A DNA stretch of 64,000 bases from Chryseobacterium cucumeris (GTDB taxonomy: Bacteria > Bacteroidota > Bacteroidia > Flavobacteriales > Weeksellaceae): positions 1,984,001 to 2,048,000 of the forward strand of contig NZ_CP068760.1 in the NCBI RefSeq assembly GCF_016775705.1. Direction: 5' to 3'. A program made the translations under genes and the position numbers. Under the pieces are notes generated by a model. The model worked only from the letters and a program-made list of their open reading frames with translations. It made no database searches and was not told the origin of the DNA. Below, piece by piece: positions 8,657-17,159 of this stretch (its first letter is position 1; each line of letters opens with the position of its first letter).

Positions 8657-9342
8657 TGAATTCACAAAACGGTTTTTTACTTTCATTTATCAAATACGGG
8701 GAAAATGATGCGGTATTGCATTGTTTTACAGAAGAAGAGGGTTTTCAAAGCTATTTTCTGAAAGGAATTTATTCCAAAAAGAACAAAAAGAAAGCCCTGC
8801 TTCAGCCGCTGAGCCATCTCAATTTTTCCATTAATCCAGCACGGGGCAACGGAATCCCGACTGTTTCAAAATTTGAATTGGTAAAAAACAATGACATTTA
8901 TACAGATATAAAGGTCAATACTGTCATTTTCTTTATCTCGGATTTTCTGAGTCATATTCTTAAGCATGAGAATAAAAATATTCCCGTCTATTCCGGTATT
9001 GATCATCTTATCACTGAGCTGAACAATAGAAATTATCAGGCACATCTTCTGTTTTTACTGGCTTTTTTAAAAATTCAGGGTGTAGCTCCATTATTGAGTG
9101 AAGGTAATTTCTTAGATCCGGAAACCGGCACTTTTTCTCCGGGAATAAGTCATCAGCTTTTTAATGAAGAGATTTCAATGATATGGAAAGAAGCTCTTTG
9201 TGCAGAAGATTTTTATGCCACAAAAATCCGTTCTTCTTTGAGAAAAGATTTCCTTGACAGTCTTTTGGTGTACTATCATTATCATATCACGGACTTCAAA
9301 ACTCCGGCCTCACTTGAAATTATACAGCAGATATTTGAATAA
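8656..9342 (+). CDS. recO: DNA repair protein RecO
   Basis: 228 aa. The N-terminal OB fold is recognisable in GFLLSFIKYGENDAVLHCFTEE followed by KGIYSKKNKKKALLQPLSHLNF, and the helical C-terminal domain contains LLFLLAFLKIQGVAPLL. RecO loads RecA on SSB-coated single-stranded DNA with RecR. As in many Bacteroidota RecO proteins, the zinc-binding Cys cluster is missing. Its ATG uses the last bases of the porZ stop codon (TAATG), so translation is coupled to porZ. It converges on the GH63 gene with a 6-nt gap. Confidence 0.92.
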   Translation: MNSQNGFLLSFIKYGENDAVLHCFTEEEGFQSYFLKGIYSKKNKKKALLQPLSHLNFSINPARGNGIPTVSKFELVKNNDIYTDIKVNTVIFFISDFLSHILKHENKNIPVYSGIDHLITELNNRNYQAHLLFLLAFLKIQGVAPLLSEGNFLDPETGTFSPGISHQLFNEEISMIWKEALCAEDFYATKIRSSLRKDFLDSLLVYYHYHITDFKTPASLEIIQQIFE

Positions 9343-9348
9343 ACCAAC

Positions 9349-12009
9349 TTATTGTTTTTCTGCATTATCCGGCATTTCAGTTTCGGATTCTGCCATTTCT
9401 TTTTTGGAAAATCTGGGCTGAAGAATCTTAGCAATAAGTCCCGTCCAGCCTGTCTGATGGGAAGCTCCTACTCCACGGCCGTTGTCTCCATGGAAATATT
9501 CATAGAAAAGGATATAATCTTTAAAATCCGGATCGGTCTGAAATCTTTCATACTGTCCATGAACCGGGCGTTTACCATTTTCATCCTTTAAAAATATTTT
9601 CGCGAGTCTCTTATTTAAGGCATCTGCAATCTGATCAAGGTCTGAATAATTACCGCTGCCCGTAGGATATTCTACCAAAAAATCCGGACTGTAATAGAAG
9701 AAAAAACGCTGAAGACTGTCAATAATAAGAAAATTGATCGGAAACCATACGGGGCCGCGCCAGTTGCTGTTTCCACCAAACAAGCCGCTGTCACTTTCAG
9801 CAGGGGTATATTTAACAGTAAAATCCGTTTCATTCAGAGTTAAAGTATAAGGATTTCTTTCATACTCTTTGGATAAAGCTCTTACTCCGTAATCACTTAG
9901 AAACTCATCCGGATTCAACATCCGGTTTAACAACCTTTTCAGACGATGTCCCCGAAGCAGAGATAAAAGATGTTTTGAATCCTGTCCTTTCACTTCCCAT
10001 CTTGAAACCAGAGAAGCCAGTTCAGGTTTATTATCCAGTACCCATTTCATTCTTTTTTTGAAATTGGGAAGGTTTTCAATCATTTCATCATCAATAACCT
10101 CAACAGCAAACATCGGGATCAACCCAACGATGGTTCTTAATTTCAAATACATATGAGTTCCGTCACTGGAAGTAATTGCATCATAGAAAAATTCATCCTG
10201 CTCATCCCAAAGACTGAAATTCTCATCCCCCATATTATCCAATGAATGGGCAATCGACAGGAAATGTTCAAAGAATTTCATCGCCATCTCCTCATACACC
10301 TTATTGTAAAGGGCCAGTTCCAGGGCAATTCTCATCATATTGAGGGCAAACATAGCCATCCAGCTCGTTCCGTCCGACTGTTCCAGCTGTTCTCCGTTGG
10401 GTAAAACAGAATTCCTGTCAAAAACACCGATATTATCAAGCCCCAGGAATCCTCCTTCAAAGATATTATTACCGTTAAGGTCTTTTTTGTTAACCCACCA
10501 GGTAAAATTCATGAGCAGTTTTTGGAAAGCACTTTCCAGAAATTCCAGGTCCGGTTTGTCTTTTAAATATTCATCAATTTTAAATACCCTGAAAACCGCC
10601 CAGGCATGTACAGGAGGATTCACATCACTCAGGTTCCATTCGTAGGCAGGAAGCTGTCCGTTGGGATGCATATACCATTCAAACAGGAAAAGCTTTAACT
10701 GATGTTTGGCAAAATCCGGATCTATCAGTGAAAAGCTGATGGTGTGAAATGCAAGATCCCACGTTGCATACCATGGATATTCCCATTTATCAGGCATTGA
10801 AATGATATGCTCATTGTTCAGATGTTTCCAGTCGTAGTTTCTTATCGTTTCCCGGGATTTTGGCGGAGGCATTTCGGAAGGATCACCTTTCAGCCATTTT
10901 TCTACATTGTAATGGTAAAACATTTTATTCCAAAGCATTCCTGCAAAAGCCTGTCTCTGAACCAGTTTTTCATCTTCCGAAGCAATTCCTTTCTGGATTT
11001 CTGCATAAAACTCGTCTGCTTCTTTTTGTCTTTGTTTAAAAAGAATATCGAAATCTTTAAAAGGTTCTCTTATATCTTTATCTGAAAGCATGAATTCAAA
11101 TATTTTTGATTCTCCCGCTTTAAAATCTTCATCAATAAAGAAAGAAGCTTTGGTTCCTGCATTTTGTGGATTTACAGACTGGGAATTTCCCGTCATCACA
11201 AAATTATTTATTCCATCTTTACAGTATTTTGAATCATTAGAACATTGATAAAGCTTTTCATTATTGGTTTCATTATTACAAAACAAGGTCTTTAAGGACT
11301 GTTTTGCATACACATTTTTAATCTCAATATCCTGATGATTGACTTTAATATGGTCAGCATCTTCCGCAGACAATTGGGGTTTATAATCATCATATCCCCA
11401 TTTCCAGGTATTTCTGAACCAAACTGTCGGCAAAATGACCAGAGATGCTTCTTTTTCAGATTTATTGATAATTGTTAATCTTACTAGAATATCATTCTGA
11501 CTTTCCTTTGCATATTCTATAAAAATATCAAAATAGTCATTCTGATCAAAAATTCCTGTATCAATCAGCTCATATTCCGGATCCTCTTTTCCTCTTTCAG
11601 CATTTATTTTTACAAGCTGCTCATAAGGAAATGCATTCTGAGGGTACTTATACAGCATCTTCATATAAGAATGTGTAGGAGTAGAATCAAGATAATAGAA
11701 ATATTCCTTTACATCTTCACCATGATTTCCTTGTCCGTTGGTGAGTCCAAAGAACCGCTCTTTCACCATTTTATCCTTTTTATTCCAGAAACCTACAGAG
11801 AATACAAGTTTCTGAAGATCGTCACAGATTCCGCATATCCCTTCTTCACCCCAACGGTATGTTTTGGCTTCTGCCGTATCGTGGCCTGTGTAATTCCAGG
11901 CATCTCCGTCTTCACTGTAGTCTTCACGAACAAGTCCCCATTCACGGTTACTGACATAGGGGCCCCATTTTTTCCATGAAACATCTGAAATTCTCTGTTT
12001 TTCCGTCAT
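9349..12009 (-). CDS. GH63-family glucosidase (MGH1-type)
   Basis: 886 aa from the ATG at 12009; an in-frame TTG two codons earlier is less likely. The long cytosolic glucosidase shows the (alpha/alpha)6-barrel blocks KWEYPWYATWDLAFHTISF, GGFLGLDNIGVFDRNSVLP, SDGTSWMAMFALNMM and GNSNWRGPVWFPINFLII, ending with HDGNGRGV-type HGDNGRGVGASHQTGWTG. These match the bacterial GH63/mannosylglycerate-hydrolase-like family that releases glucose from alpha-linked oligosaccharides. No signal peptide. The SDR gene upstream on the same strand resembles glucose dehydrogenases, which suggests a shared sugar route, though they are 120 nt apart. Confidence 0.88.
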   Translation of the reverse strand: MTEKQRISDVSWKKWGPYVSNREWGLVREDYSEDGDAWNYTGHDTAEAKTYRWGEEGICGICDDLQKLVFSVGFWNKKDKMVKERFFGLTNGQGNHGEDVKEYFYYLDSTPTHSYMKMLYKYPQNAFPYEQLVKINAERGKEDPEYELIDTGIFDQNDYFDIFIEYAKESQNDILVRLTIINKSEKEASLVILPTVWFRNTWKWGYDDYKPQLSAEDADHIKVNHQDIEIKNVYAKQSLKTLFCNNETNNEKLYQCSNDSKYCKDGINNFVMTGNSQSVNPQNAGTKASFFIDEDFKAGESKIFEFMLSDKDIREPFKDFDILFKQRQKEADEFYAEIQKGIASEDEKLVQRQAFAGMLWNKMFYHYNVEKWLKGDPSEMPPPKSRETIRNYDWKHLNNEHIISMPDKWEYPWYATWDLAFHTISFSLIDPDFAKHQLKLFLFEWYMHPNGQLPAYEWNLSDVNPPVHAWAVFRVFKIDEYLKDKPDLEFLESAFQKLLMNFTWWVNKKDLNGNNIFEGGFLGLDNIGVFDRNSVLPNGEQLEQSDGTSWMAMFALNMMRIALELALYNKVYEEMAMKFFEHFLSIAHSLDNMGDENFSLWDEQDEFFYDAITSSDGTHMYLKLRTIVGLIPMFAVEVIDDEMIENLPNFKKRMKWVLDNKPELASLVSRWEVKGQDSKHLLSLLRGHRLKRLLNRMLNPDEFLSDYGVRALSKEYERNPYTLTLNETDFTVKYTPAESDSGLFGGNSNWRGPVWFPINFLIIDSLQRFFFYYSPDFLVEYPTGSGNYSDLDQIADALNKRLAKIFLKDENGKRPVHGQYERFQTDPDFKDYILFYEYFHGDNGRGVGASHQTGWTGLIAKILQPRFSKKEMAESETEMPDNAEKQ

Positions 12010-12129
12010 AAGCAATAATTATGAGTAATGAATACTAAGTAATGAGTAATATTTTAATTCCGTTTCAAACTCTAAGAACAACTTCAAAACTTTAAACCTT
12101 GAACATTAAACTTTGAACTTCGAATTCCT
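12010..12129. repeat. Intergenic A/T repeat (AGTAATGAGTAAT type)
   Basis: 12015-12052 contains TATGAGTAATGAATAC and AAGTAATGAGTAATATTTT; related strings recur at 17.1 kb, 56.4 kb, 56.6 kb and 57.2 kb. The right half (12075-12120) carries a second repeated style, CTTTGAAC/CTTTAAACC. These seem to be dispersed low-complexity intergenic repeats of the genome. Confidence 0.5.
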
Positions 12130-12939
12130 TTATCCTCCGGTAGAAAAACTCTCAAACGTAGTCATTCCACCATCCACGAAAATGCTTGTTCCTGTGATAT
12201 AATCTGCAAGGTCACTGGCAAGGAACGCAGCTAAGTTTCCGATATCCTGCGGTTGTCCGATTCTGTTATAAGGAATAAGGCTGAGAAGAGAATTAAGAGC
12301 TTCCGGAGTATCCCATGCATTCTGGTTAATCGGCGTCTGAATCGCTCCCGGACAAATGGAATTGACACGGATTTTGTCCGCACCATATTCCTGAGCAAGC
12401 GTTTGCATCAACATTCTGATTGCCCCTTTACTGGAAGCGTAATTAGCATGCCCGGCCCATGGAATAATTTCATGCACTGAACTGATATGAATAATTTTCC
12501 CACATGCAACAGAGCGGGAAGTGTCGATTCCTCTTCGCAGAAATTCTTTAATGGCTTCTTTGGCGCATAGAAATTGTCCCGTCAGATTAACTCCTATGAC
12601 CGCATTCCATTGGTCAAGAGTCATTTCAGTAAATTTCGCGTCTTTCTGAATCCCTGCATTATTGATCAGAATATCTACAGTCTGGTACTCAGCAATGACA
12701 TCCTGAAACATTCTGATGACCTGATCTTCTTTGGAAACATCACATTGGTAGGTCATTCCTTTCCCTCCGGCATCCGTTATTTCCTTTAAAACAGCTTTGG
12801 CTTCATCTGTAGATCTTTCTGAGGAATGGTTGACAATGACCGTTGCTCCTGCTCCGGCCAATGATTTTGCAATTCCTGAACCGATTCCACTGGAAGCTCC
12901 TGTGACTACAGCCACCTGATTCTGAAGTGATATTTCCAT
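12130..12939 (-). CDS. Short-chain dehydrogenase, glucose 1-dehydrogenase-like
   Basis: 269 aa from the ATG at 12939; a TTG eight codons upstream is also in frame. Classical SDR: cofactor loop VTGASSGIGSGIAKSL, NNAG motif at ILINNAGIQKDAKF, catalytic ISSVHEIIPWAGHANYASSKGA (Ser, Tyr, Lys), and PGAIQTPIN. The INHSSERSTDEA block after beta-2 suggests NADP preference. The ISSVHEIIPW block is typical of glucose 1-dehydrogenase-type SDRs, which oxidise glucose to gluconolactone. Substrate assignment is by family resemblance only. Confidence 0.85.
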   Translation of the reverse strand: MEISLQNQVAVVTGASSGIGSGIAKSLAGAGATVIVNHSSERSTDEAKAVLKEITDAGGKGMTYQCDVSKEDQVIRMFQDVIAEYQTVDILINNAGIQKDAKFTEMTLDQWNAVIGVNLTGQFLCAKEAIKEFLRRGIDTSRSVACGKIIHISSVHEIIPWAGHANYASSKGAIRMLMQTLAQEYGADKIRVNSICPGAIQTPINQNAWDTPEALNSLLSLIPYNRIGQPQDIGNLAAFLASDLADYITGTSIFVDGGMTTFESFSTGG

Positions 12940-13012
12940 GTTTTGTAATTTGATGTTACTCAAAGTTATGGAAAGATATCAGCAGATAAAAAATTATGAT
13001 TTTAAAATTTTA

Positions 13013-13486
13013 TTAAAGTTTTTTGTACATCAGATATTGAGGTCGGCTTCTTCCGATTCTGGTCTTACCGTCGTAAATGTATCCTGCCTTAAGGTAAATA
13101 TGGTAAGCAGAATCGTTTTTCTGATTGACGGCCAATACAATTTCATCGCAGGTTTTAAAGTGGTTTCTGACAAAATCACTTAGTTCAAGCATCGCCGCTT
13201 TTCCAATTCCTTTGCCCTGCATCCCGGGATTCACAGATAAAGATCGTAACAACGTTGAGTTTTCATTATCAGTAATTTCCAGTTTATCTTTCCCGAAATC
13301 AAGGACAAAAAAGCCTGCAGGCAGATCGTTGTAAAATATAGTCACGGGAAATGCATCGTTATCATCCCGCTCACTGATGCTTTGCAAAGCCTGTTGAGCA
13401 GTCGCTGTAAATCTCATCTGATTTTCATCCAAAGCATAGCTGACCCCGGAAAGATCTTCTGGTTTAAAGAATTCTAAATGTATCAT
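13013..13486 (-). CDS. GNAT-family N-acetyltransferase
   Basis: 157 aa if translation begins at the ATG at 13486. An earlier ATG at 13513 would overlap the preceding gene by 23 bp and adds only nine residues. Acetyl-CoA motif: LRSLSVNPGMQGKGIGKAAML; motif B: NQKNDSAYHIYLKAGYIY. Immediately downstream of the DUF1684 gene and probably cotranscribed. Substrate unknown. Confidence 0.85.
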   Translation of the reverse strand: MIHLEFFKPEDLSGVSYALDENQMRFTATAQQALQSISERDDNDAFPVTIFYNDLPAGFFVLDFGKDKLEITDNENSTLLRSLSVNPGMQGKGIGKAAMLELSDFVRNHFKTCDEIVLAVNQKNDSAYHIYLKAGYIYDGKTRIGRSRPQYLMYKKL

Positions 13487-13490
13487 AGTA

Positions 13491-14108
13491 TTAGTGATGG
13501 TAAATATCTTCATACATTACCCCTGCACGGATTTCCACGGGAAGCTTATTTTCCTCCGGAACAATCGGGCAGTTGTAATCATAAGCATTATAAGCACAGA
13601 ACGGATGGTAAGATTGATTAAAATCAAGCACAATGGTATTTCCTTTCGGAATCTTGAGATCCATATATTTTCCTCCTCCATACGTTTCTTTTTCATTGGT
13701 TGCATCACGGAACGGAAGGAAAAGATAGTCTTTGTATTTTTCCTGTTTGATAAGATCCAGGCTTTGGTATAACGTTACAGTATACGGCTTACCATCCAAT
13801 GTAAAGGTTGCTTTTCCATATTCCCGATACGTTTTTGTTTTCCCTGAAGACGTAGGAAGTTCAAAGGGTTTTGTATCTTCTGATTTTACAAATTGTGCAG
13901 TAACTCTGTATTTAGCATCAAAAGGAAAGAAAGGATGTCCTTTAAAATTTTTAAAATTATCACCTCTTAATGGAGTTTCCTTTGGGTTAAGATATTCTGC
14001 ATTGAGTTCTTTCTGAAACTTCTGTACCTCTTTCTCTTCCTTTGATATCTTTTTCTGAGAAAAAACCCATAGAGGAAGCAGTAAAAAGAGTATGATATAT
14101 TTTTTCAT
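13491..14108 (-). CDS. DUF1684-family secreted protein
   Basis: 205 aa from the ATG at 14108, which places a clean signal peptide (MKKYIILFLLLPLWVFSQ) at the N terminus; an earlier ATG at 14144 would bury it. The family signature is clear: GHPFFPFDAKYRV, then ETYGGGKYMDLKIP, DFNQSYHPFCAYNAYDYNCP and NKLPVEIRAGV. DUF1684 proteins have a beta-rich fold of unknown function with conserved Cys residues in the CAY..YNCP block. Exported to the periplasm or beyond; function unknown. Confidence 0.85.
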   Translation of the reverse strand: MKKYIILFLLLPLWVFSQKKISKEEKEVQKFQKELNAEYLNPKETPLRGDNFKNFKGHPFFPFDAKYRVTAQFVKSEDTKPFELPTSSGKTKTYREYGKATFTLDGKPYTVTLYQSLDLIKQEKYKDYLFLPFRDATNEKETYGGGKYMDLKIPKGNTIVLDFNQSYHPFCAYNAYDYNCPIVPEENKLPVEIRAGVMYEDIYHH

Positions 14109-14238
14109 GAATTTAAAATTATAAGTAAAGCTATGAATTTTCATTCCAACAAAAGTTAAAATTGTAATAAAAAATATAATCTGTTTTAAATAAAATTCAC
14201 CTCTGATAATCTAGCATACTTTTTGAAAAACAAAGCTC

Positions 14239-15819
14239 ATGGACAGAAAAAGCTTCATAAAGACCAGTGTTCTGGCAATATCAGGATTTTATTTTCTTCA
14301 ATCCGAATTATTTCATGCAGCGGAACGAAGAAACAATCAGATCGTGGAAAACAATGATGTTCCCATTGTTATTATTGGCAGTGGATATGGCGGAGCGGTT
14401 TCAGCTCTGCGTCTTTGTGAAGCCGGAAAAAAAGTAGTGCTGCTGGAGATGGGTCTTAACTGGGAAAAAGCAGGAATTCCGTTTTCCAATTTGCTGAAAC
14501 CCGGGAAAAGCTCTGCATGGCTGAAAAACAAAAGCATTGCTCCCTTTATGAATATTTTTTCTCTGACTCCTTTTACCGGAACTCTGGACCGTCTGGATTT
14601 TGATCATATTAAAATCTGGGTAGGAAGAGGGGTTGGCGGAGGTTCTCTGGTGAATGGCGGAATGGCTGTCACTCCCAAAGAAAGCTATTTCAGAGAGGTT
14701 TTCCCTGATCTTGATGCTGAAAAGTTTTATAATCATTATTTTCCTCTGGTACGGGAAGAACTCAGGGTAAATGTTATTGATGAACAGTTTCTGAAAGACT
14801 GTCCTTACTATAAATTCACCCGGATAGGTGAAGCAGAAGCTCACAAAGCTGGCTTTAAAACCATTCGGGTTCCCAATGTGTATGATTTTAAATATATGGA
14901 AAAAGAGTTCAGAAATGAAGTTCCCCGCTCTGCTCTCAATACTGAAGTGATTTATGGAAATAACCACGGAAAAAACAGTTTAGATAAAACCTATCTCAAA
15001 AAAGCACTGGAAACAGGAAATTTAGAAATCCTTGACCTCCATCGGGTCCAGACTATTCAACTGAATGATGACAAAAGCTATACATTGAATGTCCGGCAGA
15101 CGGATACTTCCGGAGCTATGATTGCGGACAAAGTTTTCCACTGCAAAAAGCTGATTCTTTCCGCAGGAACAATGGGTACTTTGCAGCTTCTGTTACAGTC
15201 TCATGCAGAGAACGGATTTCCCATCCATGAAAAGATTGGTAAAAACTGGGGAAACAATGGAAATTTCATGACCGGAAGAAACTGGGTTAAGCCATTGTCT
15301 GGCGGCACCGGAGCTAAGCAATCCACTATTCCGGTAGGAGGAATTGATAACTGGGATGATCCGGAACATCCGTTTTTCACAGAAATTGCTCCTCTGCCCA
15401 TGGGAATGGATGTGGCTACTTCTTTATATCTGCTCATCAACAGGGTTGATAAAAAGGGAGAAGTTGCCTATCATAAAGCCAGCCAATCCCTGACATTAAA
15501 CTGGGATGAAAGCAATACCGCTAAAATGAGAGAAAATGCCCAATATTTTATCCGTAAAATGAATAAGGCTAATGGCGGTACAAGAAGCCATTTACTTTTT
15601 AATAATGGGTTTGGGGCAGATATCTGTTATCATCCGCTTGGAGGGTGTGTTCTTGGTGAAGCTACCAACGAATATGGAAAGCTAAAAGATCACGAGAATC
15701 TGTTTGTGCTGGATGGTTCTTTAATTCCGGGAACCATTGGTGTTAATCCGTTTGTTACGATTACTGCGATTGCTGAATATTGTATTGAAAATCTTATTAA
15801 ACAGAATGAATTTGCCTGA
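14239..15819 (+). CDS. choA: Cholesterol oxidase homologue (GMC oxidoreductase)
   Basis: 526 aa. FAD-binding GSGYGGAVSALRLCEAGKK near the N terminus, then GRGVGGGSLVNGGMAVTPK, PNVYDFKYMEKEF and TEVIYGNNHGKNSLDKTYL, blocks I recognise from Streptomyces cholesterol oxidase. The three active-site residues of that enzyme are all kept: Glu382 in FTEIAPLP, His465 in CYHPLGGCVLG and Asn503 in GVNPFVTITA. The enzyme oxidises and isomerises 3-beta-hydroxysterols with O2. The N terminus (DRKSFIKTSVLAISGF) resembles a Tat signal with RK instead of RR. Not in an obvious sterol operon; convergent with aadS. Confidence 0.88.
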   Translation: MDRKSFIKTSVLAISGFYFLQSELFHAAERRNNQIVENNDVPIVIIGSGYGGAVSALRLCEAGKKVVLLEMGLNWEKAGIPFSNLLKPGKSSAWLKNKSIAPFMNIFSLTPFTGTLDRLDFDHIKIWVGRGVGGGSLVNGGMAVTPKESYFREVFPDLDAEKFYNHYFPLVREELRVNVIDEQFLKDCPYYKFTRIGEAEAHKAGFKTIRVPNVYDFKYMEKEFRNEVPRSALNTEVIYGNNHGKNSLDKTYLKKALETGNLEILDLHRVQTIQLNDDKSYTLNVRQTDTSGAMIADKVFHCKKLILSAGTMGTLQLLLQSHAENGFPIHEKIGKNWGNNGNFMTGRNWVKPLSGGTGAKQSTIPVGGIDNWDDPEHPFFTEIAPLPMGMDVATSLYLLINRVDKKGEVAYHKASQSLTLNWDESNTAKMRENAQYFIRKMNKANGGTRSHLLFNNGFGADICYHPLGGCVLGEATNEYGKLKDHENLFVLDGSLIPGTIGVNPFVTITAIAEYCIENLIKQNEFA

Positions 15820-15821
15820 AA

Positions 15822-16688
15822 TTAAGGCATCTTCCTTACTTCATTAAGATAGTTCCTGATATCATACTCCAACTTTGAAGGGTACATACAATGAAGCTTT
15901 TCTGCCAGTGAAGTTCCCAGCTCATGAACCACATCTGCATAGGCAAACAATGCATTCCAGTTTTCTTCAATATCGCTGCCGGAGAAAGTTTTTTCCACTT
16001 TATTCCATAAATCAGATGAGAGATATTTTTTGAAGAGTCTTCCGTGTTTATTGGTTGTGATATTATTCCAGTCATGATTTTCGGCAATATACCATTCAAT
16101 CAAAGGGACAAGATAATCTGTACGCAGGATATTTTCAGACATAAATTTGGCGTAAAAAATGTCTCCGCGTTTCAGGCATTTTGCAACATAAGTTGTATCC
16201 CACCAGAAGTCATTCATCCGCTGCTGAAATTCTTTTTCTGTCGGCTGCTGAATCATTATTGACTGATAGGTAGGCGGTTTCATACTATTGGTCAGGTTAT
16301 CTTTATCTATTAAAACCTTGTATCCTACATCCCAGTCTTCGGGAAGGTTTTCCTGATTGATTTCTTCAATAAATTCCGATACCTGATACAGCTTAAAATC
16401 CACTTTTACATGATCTTTATATAAGACCATTTTCATAGCATGCTTTCCGTCAAAAACACGATCATCTTCTTCAATCATGGAAATAGGATCACCAAAAAGG
16501 CTGATCCATTTATTTTCCGACTCATAGGATGATCTGTTACCAAAAACAAGCTCCACATCAAGATCACTGAAATCATCTACCGGAGCATAAGGGTTTACCA
16601 ATGAACTGGTCAGGAGAACAGCACGGATATCAGGATTGTTTTCAGCCCATTGAATAATCTGTTTCAGTTTTTCTTCCCTTGCGCTCAT
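15822..16688 (-). CDS. aadS: Aminoglycoside 6-adenylyltransferase, AadS-like
   Basis: 288 aa, the family length. The nucleotidyltransferase motif is LLTSSLVNPYAPVDDFSDLD followed by VELVF, giving the paired Asp residues for metal binding; the C-terminal helical half (WDTTYVAKCLKRGDIFYAKF, VPLIEWYIAENHDW) is that of ANT(6) enzymes, which transfer AMP to the 6-position of streptomycin. AadS-type genes are frequent chromosomal genes in Chryseobacterium-like organisms. No integron, IS or resistance cluster is nearby, which favours an intrinsic gene. The following gene is 6 nt upstream and probably shares its transcript. Confidence 0.85.
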   Translation of the reverse strand: MSAREEKLKQIIQWAENNPDIRAVLLTSSLVNPYAPVDDFSDLDVELVFGNRSSYESENKWISLFGDPISMIEEDDRVFDGKHAMKMVLYKDHVKVDFKLYQVSEFIEEINQENLPEDWDVGYKVLIDKDNLTNSMKPPTYQSIMIQQPTEKEFQQRMNDFWWDTTYVAKCLKRGDIFYAKFMSENILRTDYLVPLIEWYIAENHDWNNITTNKHGRLFKKYLSSDLWNKVEKTFSGSDIEENWNALFAYADVVHELGTSLAEKLHCMYPSKLEYDIRNYLNEVRKMP

Positions 16689-16694
16689 ACTTAC

Positions 16695-17096
16695 TTAATA
16701 AGACTCTGATATTTTGACGCGATACACATCAGAAGAGTTTCTTTTAATTGATTCTACAAAGAATCCTCCTTCCTCAGGAATAACTTCTTTCAGATCAAAA
16801 CTTTTGCAGTCTTTTGGCAGCCCGGAAAAGATCAGGGTAAACCAAAAGTCCTTCATAAAGGGAACCGGTGTCCAGTATGGAGAAATTGAAATGTTTTCCG
16901 CATGAATCATTTTGCTTCTATGCTCAGACTGATTGTCAAAAAGATAGGTTGAATGCCAGATTCTGATCAGGTTTCCTAAGAATGGAGATGCCGGAAAGCA
17001 ACAGTGTACAATAACCTGCCTCTCCTCTTCTGTTTTCGCCTGAAGAGATTCAAGGAGTTCCTTGGCAATGACTGGTTTTACAATTACTTCTTCCAC
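16695..17096 (-). CDS. Conserved hypothetical protein, 133 aa
   Basis: No domain recognised. The protein is well-behaved in composition with several Trp, Cys and Pro residues (VHCCFPASPFLGNLIRIW, SISPYWTPVPFMKDFWF), no signal peptide and no membrane segment. It precedes aadS by 6 nt on the same strand, so the two are likely one operon. The second codon region begins MEEVIVKPVIAKELL. Function unknown. Confidence 0.7.
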   Translation of the reverse strand: MEEVIVKPVIAKELLESLQAKTEEERQVIVHCCFPASPFLGNLIRIWHSTYLFDNQSEHRSKMIHAENISISPYWTPVPFMKDFWFTLIFSGLPKDCKSFDLKEVIPEEGGFFVESIKRNSSDVYRVKISESY

Positions 17097-17098
17097 CT

Positions 17099-17155
17099 TT
17101 TTATAAGTAATAAGTAATGAGCAATAAATAATAAGATTACTTATTGCTCATTATG
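17099..17155. repeat. Intergenic A/T inverted repeat
   Basis: TTATAAGTAATAAGTAATG followed by GATTACTTATTGCTCATTAT, an imperfect inverted repeat of the same AGTAATGAG type as at 12.0, 56.4 and 56.6 kb. It could act as a weak hairpin between mqo and the gene at 17096. Confidence 0.5.
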
Positions 17156-17159
17156 GATG

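Noticed and set aside
10340-11085. Plus-strand frames inside the GH63 gene
   Set aside because: They lie opposite to a well-supported 886-aa enzyme and have no domain.
15822-16688. Acquired resistance cassette
   Set aside because: No integron attC, transposase or other resistance gene nearby; base composition is like the surroundings.
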